A stretch of 12,173 nt of DNA from an uncultured Verrucomicrobiota bacterium (GCA_945483525.1 CALYRV010000055.1:1-12173), one strand, 5' to 3'. Positions 6,395 through 12,173 are shown, numbered from the stretch's first letter. Numbers and translations are program-made. The notes: generated by a model not told the origin, from the sequence alone.

Positions 6395-7704
6395 TTCCTC
6401 CTATTGTCAATCACCCGCTTGATTTTGCCCTCGCTGCGCGGGAGGGAGCCTGGGGCGACGAGGGTGAGTTTCGGAGAAAGACCGATGATCTGCTTGACAG
6501 CGGCGAGAACCTTCTTGCGCAGGACTTCGAGGGTGCGGATGTTGTCCGAGAAGGCCTCGGCCTTGATCTCTACCTTGATCTCGAAGATGTCCAGCGTTTC
6601 GGTCGGCGTGATGATGATCTGATAGTGCGGCTCGACTTCGGGAACGGTGAGAAGTGCGGTCTCGATCTGACTCGGGAACACGTTGACGCCGTGGATGATT
6701 AGCATATCGTCCGACCGCGCCTTGATGCGGTCCATGACGCGCGCGGTGCGTCCACATTTGCACGGCTCGGTGTGGAACCGAGTGAGGTCGCGGGTGCGGT
6801 AACGGACCATCGGGGTGCCCGTGCGGTCGAGCGTGGTGAAGACGAGTTCGCCTTCTTCGCCGTCCGGCAGCGGTTCGAGTGTTTCGGGGTCGACAATCTC
6901 GGGGTAGTAGTGGTCCTCCCAGATGTGGAGCCCCGGGGTCTCATTTTCGCAGTACTGGCAGCTGCCGGCGACGCCGGGACCGGAGACCTCGGTAAGACCG
7001 TAGATGTCATGGGCGATGATGCCAGTGCGCGATTCGATCTTCGCACGCATCTCGTCCGTCCACGGTTCGGCGCCAAAAATGCCGTGGCGGAGCTTCGTGT
7101 CGCGGCGGAAGTCGATTCCGAGTTTCTCGGCGACCTCGATGATGTGGAGGAAATAGGAGGGCGTGCAGCAGATCGCGGTTGTTCCGAGGTCACGCATCAG
7201 CATGAGCTGCTTCTCGGTGTTGCCGGCCGAAGTCGGTAGCACTGCGCATCCTAGGTGCTCTCCGCCATAGTGGAGACCGAGGCCGCCGGTGAAGAGTCCG
7301 TAGCCGTAGGACACCTGTAGCACGTCTTCGTTGGTAATTCCGTACATCGCCAGGGTCCGTGCGGTAGCATCCGCCCACACCTCGATGTCGTTCTTGGTGT
7401 TTGGAATGCAGATGGGTTTGCCAGTGGTGCCGGATGAGCAATGGAAGCGGACGATCTCGTTCATCGGTGCTGCCGTGAGACCGGTGGGATACTCGTCGCG
7501 GAGGTCGGTCTTCTTCATGAACGGAAGCTTCGCGATGTCCTTGAGCGTGACGATGTCACGTGGCTTAACGCCTTTCTCATCGCAGCGGCGGCGGAAAAGC
7601 GCGACGCGCTCGTATTCGTAGGTGACGAGTTTCTGCAGTTTCGCCAGCTGAAGGGCGCGGAGCTCCTCGACGGGCATGTAATCGGGTCTAGATATTGAGT
7701 TCAC
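6391..7704 (-). CDS. paaK: phenylacetate-CoA ligase family enzyme
   Basis: The 437-residue protein has the normal family length and belongs to the adenylate-forming enzymes. The phosphate-binding motif SSGTTGKP is at 90-97, the A5-like motif YGLTE at 235-239, the RYRTRD segment at 301-306, and the C-terminal SEGKIKR at 424-430 has Lys427 as the likely catalytic lysine. C249, C252, C315 and C317 form two Cys pairs as seen in PaaK proteins. It should activate phenylacetate or another arylacetate with ATP and CoA. In anaerobes such genes often serve salvage of arylacetates into aromatic amino acids by way of 2-oxoacid:ferredoxin oxidoreductases, but none is present in this window. The start is GTG at 7704; ATG at residue 10 is an alternative. 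A heptamer cassette occupies the upstream gap and no Shine-Dalgarno is visible. Confidence 0.93.
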   Translation of the reverse strand: MNSISRPDYMPVEELRALQLAKLQKLVTYEYERVALFRRRCDEKGVKPRDIVTLKDIAKLPFMKKTDLRDEYPTGLTAAPMNEIVRFHCSSGTTGKPICIPNTKNDIEVWADATARTLAMYGITNEDVLQVSYGYGLFTGGLGLHYGGEHLGCAVLPTSAGNTEKQLMLMRDLGTTAICCTPSYFLHIIEVAEKLGIDFRRDTKLRHGIFGAEPWTDEMRAKIESRTGIIAHDIYGLTEVSGPGVAGSCQYCENETPGLHIWEDHYYPEIVDPETLEPLPDGEEGELVFTTLDRTGTPMVRYRTRDLTRFHTEPCKCGRTARVMDRIKARSDDMLIIHGVNVFPSQIETALLTVPEVEPHYQIIITPTETLDIFEIKVEIKAEAFSDNIRTLEVLRKKVLAAVKQIIGLSPKLTLVAPGSLPRSEGKIKRVIDNRRK

Positions 7705-7713
7705 GGTAAAATA

Positions 7714-7748
7714 AGTAATGAGTAATGAGCAACGAGGAATCGCGGGCG
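7714..7748 (+). repeat. heptamer cassette 6, hisC-paaK junction
   Basis: On the plus strand AGTAATG occurs at 7714-7720 and 7721-7727. AGCAACG follows at 7728-7734, AGGAATC at 7735-7741 and GCGGGCG at 7742-7748. It fills the 46-bp gap between the hisC stop and the paaK GTG. The AGGAATC unit followed by GCGG closely resembles the ends of the hisC and U32 cassettes. Confidence 0.8.
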
Positions 7749-7752
7749 ATTC
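7737..7752. other. perfect 7-bp palindromic hairpin at the hisC 3' end
   Basis: GAATCGC (7737-7743) and GCGATTC (7746-7752) are exact reverse complements with a 2-base spacer; part of the stem is made by cassette 6. A T-rich stretch (7754-7759) follows on the plus strand, antisense to the operon, so as a terminator it would act on antisense transcripts only. With a 2-base loop it may instead form as a cruciform or an intermolecular duplex. Confidence 0.45.
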
Positions 7753-8800
7753 ATTTTTTACTGATTTTGTCTAGTGCGGAGAGGAGCTTCTTCATCTGTG
7801 CGGGCGTGCCGATCGTAATCCGAAGACGGTCGCCCGTCTTCGGACCCCTAAAGTAACGCACGAAGATGTTCCGTTCCTTGAGCGCGGTGAAGACGATCTC
7901 GGCCCGGTTTCCCTTCGGTGGACGCGCGAAGACGAAGTTCGATTCGCTCGGGATCACGTCCCAGCCACGCTTCACTAGTTCGTTGGTGAACCGCTCGCGG
8001 GTTTCGATAATCGCCTTGACGTTCTTCTTCATCCAGGCCACGTCCCTGACCGCGGCGAGCGCCACGGCCTGGGCGATGGCGTCGACGTTGTAAGAGTCCT
8101 TCACCTTGACGAGCGCATCAATCAGTTCCTTCGGTCCAACACAGTAACCGACGCGGAGCCCCGCGAGCGAGAAGCTCTTGGAGAAGGTGCGCATCACGAG
8201 GATGTTCCGGTTGTCCTCCGCGATCGCGAGCTTCATACAGTTGCCGCGGGCGAAGTCGCCGTACGCCTCGTCAATCAGTACCACGCCCTTGAACTTCTTC
8301 GCAAAAGCGGCGATCGCCGCGGGCTCGACCCATTCTCCAGTCGGCGCGTTGGGATTCGTGAGCAGGAAAAGTGAAATCTTCCGCCATTCCTTATTCCTCG
8401 TCCCTCTTTTCTCGCCGATTGCGCATCCCCGCCATTCGACGTCGCGGATCGCCGCGAGTGTCTTGTAGAGCGAGTAGCTTGGATCGAGAGATCCTATTGA
8501 TTCGTCGTTTTCTACGAAGGTCTTAGCACTGAGCGCGAGGATTTCGTCCGATCCGTTGCCGACGAAGATATGGTCAGGCGTCGTGTGGTGCAGTTTCGCG
8601 AGCGCTTCGCGGAGCGCAGTGCAGTCGGGATCGCAATATCGACGCAATCGTTCGAGATCGAATCGCTTGAGCACTTGAGCGCATTTCGGAGATGGCGGAT
8701 AGGCGTTTTCGTTGGTGTTGAGCTTAACTACGTTCTTCGTCTTCGGTTGTTCACCGGGGATGTAGCCCGCGAGCTTACGGACATGTCTGGCGATCATCAT
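7751..8800 (-). CDS. hisC: histidinol-phosphate aminotransferase
   Basis: The 349-residue fold-type I PLP aminotransferase has NTNENAYPPSP (28-38), GNGSDE (81-86), TNPNAPTG (148-155), IDEAYGDF (176-183) and the PLP lysine K208 in TFSKSFSLAGLRVGY. These are typical of HisC, which converts imidazole acetol phosphate and glutamate to histidinol phosphate; related enzymes also act on aromatic amino acids, so an aromatic aminotransferase role is possible. No other his gene is in the window. The segment between DVEWRGCAI and ISLFLLTNPN (about 129-141) is encoded by a heptamer cassette, replacing the usual linker before the NPNNPTG-like motif. The gene starts ATGATG four bases after the stop of the upstream lipoprotein gene, so the two are probably cotranscribed. 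paaK follows after 46 bp. Confidence 0.92.
   Translation of the reverse strand: MMIARHVRKLAGYIPGEQPKTKNVVKLNTNENAYPPSPKCAQVLKRFDLERLRRYCDPDCTALREALAKLHHTTPDHIFVGNGSDEILALSAKTFVENDESIGSLDPSYSLYKTLAAIRDVEWRGCAIGEKRGTRNKEWRKISLFLLTNPNAPTGEWVEPAAIAAFAKKFKGVVLIDEAYGDFARGNCMKLAIAEDNRNILVMRTFSKSFSLAGLRVGYCVGPKELIDALVKVKDSYNVDAIAQAVALAAVRDVAWMKKNVKAIIETRERFTNELVKRGWDVIPSESNFVFARPPKGNRAEIVFTALKERNIFVRYFRGPKTGDRLRITIGTPAQMKKLLSALDKISKK
8378..8412 (-). repeat. heptamer cassette 7, inside hisC
   Basis: On the plus strand the 7-base units are CTTCCGC (8378-8384), CATTCCT (8385-8391), TATTCCT (8392-8398), CGTCCCT (8399-8405) and CTTTTCT (8406-8412). On the minus strand the last two units read AGGAATG then GCGGAAG, the same ending as U32 cassette 11. 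It is translated as part of an inter-motif loop of HisC. Confidence 0.7.
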
Positions 8801-8804
8801 GATG

Positions 8805-9158
8805 TTACTTGACTAGTTCTGCGCTGGTGTGCAAGGCGTAACGTTTGAGTAAAATGAGCATTACCTTTTCGTCGGTAGAGTGAGAGACTACGTTGTTGGC
8901 CTTGTAGGATCCGTCTTTTAGCATGGCCAGACGTAAAATCTTCATGTTGTTCTCGAGTGTAACCGTTTGGGAAAACAACGAGCAGCAATGCTTGTTCGGA
9001 CGATCTGGATTGCCGGAGGCGATGGGAATGAAACTTAACAGATACCAGCCGGTGTTCTCCACGTCAATCGTCTTATGACCGCCTTCGTCGGAGATGTGGT
9101 ACGTAGCGCAACCGCCGAGGAGTAGAGCCAATGATATGACGGTGAGGATCTTCTTCAT
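8805..9158 (-). CDS. small lipoprotein of unknown function (paralogue 2)
   Basis: This 117-residue protein has a clear lipoprotein signal: a positive start (MKK), a hydrophobic core and the lipobox LGGC with Cys17 as the likely lipidated residue. The mature part contains ENTGWYLLSFIPIASGN at about 34-50, then a short alpha/beta-looking region without enzyme motifs that I recognise. The motif GWYL-x3-IPI-x2-GN is shared with the gene just upstream, so the two are diverged tandem paralogues. The ATG overlaps the upstream stop as ATGA, a strong sign of coupled translation. hisC follows four bases after the stop. It is probably anchored in the inner or outer membrane facing the periplasm. I do not recognise a named family. 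Confidence 0.82.
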   Translation of the reverse strand: MKKILTVISLALLLGGCATYHISDEGGHKTIDVENTGWYLLSFIPIASGNPDRPNKHCCSLFSQTVTLENNMKILRLAMLKDGSYKANNVVSHSTDEKVMLILLKRYALHTSAELVK

Positions 9159-9544
9159 TTCAATTCTCCGGACAGCTGTTTCTCACGGTATGTGAGGATG
9201 TAAGGGATCGGAACTGGTATGTTTACGAACGGAAGATTGAAAAGTACAGAATCGTAATTGTTCCAGACCAGATTCTCCACCTGATATTGTTGTCTTTCGG
9301 CTTCCTTGAAGAGTCGGCGCTGCAGCAAGTCCATTTGCACATCGTTTCTGAAAATGACGAAGGGGGTATATGCGTCCTCTGCTGCATTGCCGCAGACAAT
9401 AGGGATGGCGCCGAAAAGATACCATCCGAAATTCGTTACCAGAACATGATTTTTCATGCCAGGCTCCCTGCTGTTGGAGATTGAAAAGCATCCCGTGAGA
9501 CATATTGTCACGCATAGCAGGATAGGAGCTAAAAACTTATTCAT
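9155..9544 (-). CDS. small lipoprotein of unknown function (paralogue 1)
   Basis: From ATG 9544 the protein has 129 residues with a lipoprotein signal MNKFLAPILLCVTICLTGC; the lipobox LTGC gives Cys19 as the lipidated residue. The mature part has VTNFGWYLFGAIPIVCGN, matching the motif of the downstream paralogue, and ends with NIPVPIPYILTYREKQ. An ATG six bases upstream (9550) is in frame and would add two residues. I prefer 9544 because a TATAAT box lies directly before 9550 and transcription would begin near 9544, possibly giving a leaderless mRNA. It is the first gene of the minus-strand operon. No enzyme motif or known family is recognised. Confidence 0.8.
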   Translation of the reverse strand: MNKFLAPILLCVTICLTGCFSISNSREPGMKNHVLVTNFGWYLFGAIPIVCGNAAEDAYTPFVIFRNDVQMDLLQRRLFKEAERQQYQVENLVWNNYDSVLFNLPFVNIPVPIPYILTYREKQLSGELK

Positions 9545-9550
9545 GCACAT

Positions 9551-9580
9551 ATTATACTATATACACGCGTGCGCGCGCAA
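9551..9580 (-). promoter_or_regulatory. candidate promoter of the minus-strand operon
   Basis: On the minus strand TATAAT (9551-9556) is a perfect -10 box. TTGCGC (9575-9580) lies 18 bp upstream as a weak -35. Transcription would start around 9544, at or next to the second ATG of the lipoprotein gene, which leaves no room for a Shine-Dalgarno. Confidence 0.5.
9558..9579. other. 22-bp alternating purine-pyrimidine tract (Z-DNA prone)
   Basis: Every base from 9558 to 9579 alternates pyrimidine and purine, starting as TATATACAC and ending as a GCGCGCGCA run. Such tracts can flip to Z-DNA under negative supercoiling. It forms nearly the whole spacer of the candidate minus-strand promoter and lies in the divergent region before lysA. 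Confidence 0.7.
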
Positions 9581-9602
9581 GTGAGGATTTTTATGGTTAT
9601 GC

Positions 9603-9631
9603 TTGCATTTTAGGATGAATTTCGGTAATAT
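9603..9631 (+). promoter_or_regulatory. lysA: candidate lysA promoter
   Basis: TTGCAT (9603-9608) and TAATAT (9626-9631) are spaced by 17 bp and lie 22 bp before the lysA ATG. The matches to the sigma-70 consensus are only moderate. AAGGG at 9644-9648, five bases before ATG 9654, is a weak ribosome binding site. Confidence 0.4.
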
Positions 9632-9653
9632 ATTCATTCAAAAAAGGGTTGAT

Positions 9654-10934
9654 ATGTCTAGACGACTTCCTTTTGACAAAAAGTGGATTGAAAACACAGC
9701 TGCCAAGTGGCCGACACCATTTCATGTTTATGACGCAGAGGCAATTCGTGCGAATGCCCGTCGCCTGAAGAAGGCGTTTGCGTGGAATGCGGGATTTCGC
9801 GAGTTTTTCGCGGTCAAGGCGACGCCGAACCCGCACCTTATGAAGTTGCTAAAGGAGTTTGATTTCGGATCCGACTGCTCCTCGATGGCCGAGCTCGTCC
9901 TTGCCGAGAAAGTTGGTAATGACGGAGAGCACATCATGTTTACGTCAAATGATACCCCTGCCGAGGAGTTCGTCAAGGCTTGGGAACTAGGTGCGGTAAT
10001 CAATCTTGACGATATCTCGCATTGGGATTTCCTCGTTTCCACCCTCAACTCGAGAAATCTTAACCCTGATGCTGATTCCTGGTCCGACAGGATCATGTGC
10101 TGCCGATATAATCCCGGCCCCTTGAAGGGCGGTAACGCCATTATCGGCAGGCCCGAGGAGGCCAAGTACGGTCTTACCCGTGATCAGTTGTTCGAATGCT
10201 ACGCGAGGATGCGCGATGCTGGTGTAAAGCGGTTCGGCCTTCACGCCATGGTCGCCTCGAATGAACTAGATCCCGAGTACATCATTGACACCGCAAAAAT
10301 GCTGTTCGCCCTTGTAGGTGAACTCCATGACCAGCTTGGCATCGACTTCGAGTTCGTCAACATCGGCGGCGGCATCGGTATCCCCTACCGTCCCGACCAG
10401 AAAGCGATGGATCTCGAGTACGTCGGCGACGGGATCCGCAGGGCGTATGAGGAGTTGGTTGAGGACAAGGGGCTGAAGCCGATTCGGCTCTTCATGGAGT
10501 GCGGACGCTGCATCACTGGCCCCTATGGCTATCTGGTCGCCAAGGTCCTGCACATTAAGAACACCTATCGGATGTATGCCGGACTCGACGCTTGCATGTC
10601 CAATCTGATGCGTCCCGCCCTCTACGGCGCCTACCACGAGATCGTCGTTCCCGGCAAGGAGAATAGCGGCGATACGACGGTCTATGACGTTACCGGGTCG
10701 CTTTGCGAGAACAACGATAAGTTCGCGATTCAGCGCGTACTCCCGGTTTTGGAGCCCGGCGACTACGTCGTCATTTGCGATGCCGGAGCGCACGGACACG
10801 CTATGGGATTTCAGTACAATGGCAAGCTCCGAAGTGCCGAACTCCTCCTTGAGAAGGATGGTTCGGTCCGTGAGATCCGTCGCGCTGAGACGCTTGACGA
10901 TTACTTCGCAACGCTTGATTTCAATGGACTGTGA
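9654..10934 (+). CDS. lysA: diaminopimelate decarboxylase
   Basis: The 426-residue protein is a fold-type III PLP decarboxylase that makes L-lysine from meso-diaminopimelate. FFAVKATPNPH (51-61) carries the PLP lysine K55. VNIGGGIGIPY forms the phosphate-binding glycine loop, FMECGRCITGPYGYLV a substrate-side strand, and GSLCENNDKFA holds the conserved Cys at the dimer active site. The C-terminal motif DAGAHGHAMGFQYNGKLR has GAHGHAM where the classical form reads GAYG, as in a distinct LysA subgroup; other decarboxylases of the family are less likely. Start ATG 9654 fits the family N-terminus and has AAGGG five bases upstream; the frame is open from 9603. About nine residues near 134-143 look extra and coincide with a degenerate heptamer cassette. 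The stop overlaps the start of the U32 gene by 11 bp. Confidence 0.92.
   Translation: MSRRLPFDKKWIENTAAKWPTPFHVYDAEAIRANARRLKKAFAWNAGFREFFAVKATPNPHLMKLLKEFDFGSDCSSMAELVLAEKVGNDGEHIMFTSNDTPAEEFVKAWELGAVINLDDISHWDFLVSTLNSRNLNPDADSWSDRIMCCRYNPGPLKGGNAIIGRPEEAKYGLTRDQLFECYARMRDAGVKRFGLHAMVASNELDPEYIIDTAKMLFALVGELHDQLGIDFEFVNIGGGIGIPYRPDQKAMDLEYVGDGIRRAYEELVEDKGLKPIRLFMECGRCITGPYGYLVAKVLHIKNTYRMYAGLDACMSNLMRPALYGAYHEIVVPGKENSGDTTVYDVTGSLCENNDKFAIQRVLPVLEPGDYVVICDAGAHGHAMGFQYNGKLRSAELLLEKDGSVREIRRAETLDDYFATLDFNGL
10054..10080 (-). repeat. degenerate heptamer cassette 8, inside lysA
   Basis: Read on the minus strand, AGGAATC (10074-10080) is followed by AGCATC (10068-10073), AGGGTTA (10061-10067) and AGATTTC (10054-10060). 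This is the 7-6-7-7 spacing of the clearer cassettes, but the units share little beyond AG at their start. It encodes residues about 134-143, where I expect a shorter loop. Confidence 0.4.
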
Positions 10935-12173
10935 ACTGCTTGCCCCTGCGGGCGACTTCGAAACCGCGCTTGCGGCGTTTGACGCGGGTGCGGATGCCGT
11001 TTATTGCGGGCTCTCCGACTTCTCGGCCAGGGCTTTCGCGACAAACTTTTCGATTGCGCACCTCAAGGAGCTGATCCGCTACGCGCACGCCGTCGGTGAC
11101 ACCGACTCTCGTCCGTCCGCCCGTCGCGTCTACGTGACCTTCAATACCGTCATTGACGAGACGAACTTCGAGGAGGCGATTGACCGGCTTTCTCGGCTTG
11201 AACAGGCGGGACCGGATGCCATAATCGTCCAGGATCTCGGCGTCGCGCGTATCTGTCGCAAGTTCTTTCCCGGCCTCACGTTGCATGCGTCGACTCAGCT
11301 TGTTGCTCACAATCTTGAAGGCGTCATGGCGCTCAAAGAGATCGGCTTCACCCGCGTGGTGTTGGCGCGTGAGCTTTCGTTTGAGGAGATCCGTCAGATC
11401 AAGCAACGTTGCGGAGACGTCGAACTCGAAGTCTTCATCCACGGCGCCTTGTGCTATTCGATTTCCGGTCTCTGTCTCTATGGGGCGATGGAGAAGGGGC
11501 GCAGCGGCAATCGCGGGAAGTGTCCGTACTGCTGCAGGCAGGAGTTGAAGTGCGAAGTTGAAGAAAGGAGCGGTCGCAATTCCGCTCTTCAACTTTCGAA
11601 TTCAACTCATCATTATCCGTTCTCCATGAAGGACCTGCGGCTTGGCGAGGATGTGAAGAGTCTCGCTGAGATCGGTGTCGCCTCGCTCAAGATCGAGGGG
11701 CGCATGAAGAGTCCGCTCTATGTCGCGAGCGTCACCCGCTGGTACCGTCAGTTCTTGACGAGTAGCGACGAGGCGGGAGTCAGGAGCGAGGAGTCGCGGA
11801 AGGTGACCTCTTCTGATCTCGAGACGGTCTTCTCCCGCCGCACGACCGAACTCCGCTTCAATCCTACCAACTATCAACTATCAACTACCAACTCTTCCCC
11901 TATTGACCCAGTCTCCCTCGGGCATCTTGGAACGCCGATCGGCACCGTCAAGCGCATTACGCGCGATCGTGAGGGAAGGGCGTGGCTGCGGTTCCACACG
12001 ATGCGGGCGCTGGAGAAGCATGACGGACTCCAGTTCGACGCGCTGACGGACGAAGGGCGTCACTTCGGGTTTGGCATTCAGGAGATGCGGCAGGCGATTT
12101 CTCGTGCGCCTGTCTTTGAGGTTGCGCCAGGCGAAGATGTGGAGATCGCGCTTCCGGAGCGAGAAGTTTCAGG
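10924..12173 (+). CDS. peptidase U32 family protein (partial, 3' end outside window)
   Basis: The frame opens at ATG 10924 inside the lysA 3' end and stays open to the window edge, giving 416 residues. ELLAPAGDFETALAAFDAGADAVYCGL (4-30) and LHASTQ (120-125) are the typical U32 N-terminal barrel segments. VFIHGALCYSISGLCL (170-185) and SGNRGKCPYCCR (194-205) hold cysteines (C177, C184, C200, C203 or C204) that in studied U32 proteins bind an iron-sulfur cluster. KIEGRMKSPLYVA (256-268) follows. Despite the name, studied members act in RNA hydroxylation (RlhA) or O2-independent ubiquinone hydroxylation (UbiU/UbiV), so a tRNA/rRNA-modifying role is likelier than proteolysis. Three regions, about 207-230, 279-293 and 315-324, are encoded by heptamer cassettes and look like added loops. 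The 11-bp overlap suggests coupling to lysA. Confidence 0.9.
   Translation, partial: MDCELLAPAGDFETALAAFDAGADAVYCGLSDFSARAFATNFSIAHLKELIRYAHAVGDTDSRPSARRVYVTFNTVIDETNFEEAIDRLSRLEQAGPDAIIVQDLGVARICRKFFPGLTLHASTQLVAHNLEGVMALKEIGFTRVVLARELSFEEIRQIKQRCGDVELEVFIHGALCYSISGLCLYGAMEKGRSGNRGKCPYCCRQELKCEVEERSGRNSALQLSNSTHHYPFSMKDLRLGEDVKSLAEIGVASLKIEGRMKSPLYVASVTRWYRQFLTSSDEAGVRSEESRKVTSSDLETVFSRRTTELRFNPTNYQLSTTNSSPIDPVSLGHLGTPIGTVKRITRDREGRAWLRFHTMRALEKHDGLQFDALTDEGRHFGFGIQEMRQAISRAPVFEVAPGEDVEIALPEREVS
11542..11573 (+). repeat. heptamer cassette 9, inside the U32 gene
   Basis: AGTTGAA occurs at 11543-11549 and 11556-11562 with six bases between. It is followed by GAAAGGA (11563-11569) and ends in GCGG (11570-11573). 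It is the left arm of an inverted pair with cassette 10 and lies just after the CPYCCR cluster motif. Confidence 0.75.
11582..11608 (-). repeat. heptamer cassette 10, inside the U32 gene (inverted partner)
   Basis: On the plus strand TTCAACT occurs at 11588-11594 and 11601-11607 with six bases between, preceded by CCGCTC (11582-11587). Its reverse complement matches cassette 9 in order: an identical 8-base block, a diverged 6-base spacer, an identical 8-base block, and AGCGG, with only five bases missing. The two can fold into a hairpin with an 8-base loop (11574-11581). Confidence 0.75.
11758..11802 (+). repeat. heptamer cassette 11, inside the U32 gene
   Basis: GGGAGTC (11775-11781), AGGAGCG (11782-11788), AGGAGTC (11789-11795) and GCGGAAG (11796-11802) follow each other without a gap. 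Related ACGAGTA and GCGACGA units precede them (11758-11771). The end is the same as in the hisC cassette. It is translated in frame as residues about 279-293. Confidence 0.7.
11868..11895 (-). repeat. heptamer cassette 12, inside the U32 gene
   Basis: On the plus strand CAACTAT (11868-11874 and 11875-11881), CAACTAC (11882-11888) and CAACTCT (11889-11895) form four uninterrupted 7-base units. On the minus strand the units read AGTTGRT-like, and a GCGGA tail follows at 11850-11854. It encodes residues about 315-324, rich in Asn, Thr and Ser. Confidence 0.8.

Noticed and set aside
2932..9653. Sigma-54 promoter (TGGCAC-N5-TTGC type) for the operon with the NtrC-like regulator
   Set aside because: I found no convincing match in the intergenic gaps; the regulator's targets are probably elsewhere.
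11089..11137. Possible further cassette in the U32 gene near residues 58-68
   Set aside because: The stretch has CGTCCGT-like units and looks like a longer loop, but periodicity and tail are unclear.
10266..11592. Antisense open frames opposite lysA and the U32 gene
   Set aside because: Both are shadows of strongly supported genes; neither shows motifs or a plausible start context.
11868..11895. Phase-variable simple repeat in the U32 gene
   Set aside because: A 7-base tract could in principle shift the frame, but with only four partly diverged units and cassettes of differing unit sequence elsewhere, classical slippage switching is not supported.

Overview
The window comes from a bacterial chromosome of fairly high G+C with tightly packed genes. 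Glycoside hydrolase, NAD, phospholipid, lysine, histidine and arylacetate-CoA genes sit beside an NtrB/NtrC-like system and a Ser/Thr kinase. This mix, with two small lipoproteins of no family I recognise, would fit an anaerobic gut or rumen member of the PVC group (Kiritimatiellota/Lentisphaerota/Verrucomicrobiota). That placement is inferred from gene style only; there is no rRNA or tRNA gene here.

Layout: (1) 2-2931, plus strand: the 3' end of a GH78 alpha-L-rhamnosidase, a hexose-6-phosphate mutarotase (YeaD type), a NAD synthetase that resembles the glutamine-dependent subfamily but has no glutaminase domain, and PgpA. (2) 9550-2961, minus strand: two paralogous lipoproteins, hisC, paaK, a soluble PAS histidine kinase, a sigma-54-type response regulator and a Ser/Thr kinase, packed with short gaps or overlaps and probably one operon. 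(3) 9551-9653: a divergent promoter region containing a 22-bp alternating purine-pyrimidine tract. (4) 9654-12173, plus strand: lysA (diaminopimelate decarboxylase) overlapping a U32 peptidase-family gene that runs off the window.

The most unusual signal is a set of about twelve short cassettes of degenerate 7-base repeats (about 26-45 bp each). They lie both in gene junctions (upstream of pgpA, the response regulator, the histidine kinase and paaK) and in frame inside coding regions (nadE twice, hisC once, lysA once, the U32 gene four times). The heptamer differs between cassettes (AGTTGAA, AGTAATG, AGGAATG, GTGATTA, GATGTAG). Several share a 7-6-7-7 spacing, and most end on the purine-rich strand in a GCGG or GCGGAA-like tail. 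In proteins they fall where inter-motif loops are longer than I expect for the family, which suggests a mobile or template-generated repeat that proteins tolerate in loops. I do not recognise it as a described element.

Working together: the histidine kinase and response regulator form a cytoplasmic phosphorelay expected to act on sigma-54 promoters, and the Ser/Thr kinase, which starts inside the regulator gene, probably joins the same circuit. The other genes are housekeeping or metabolic.
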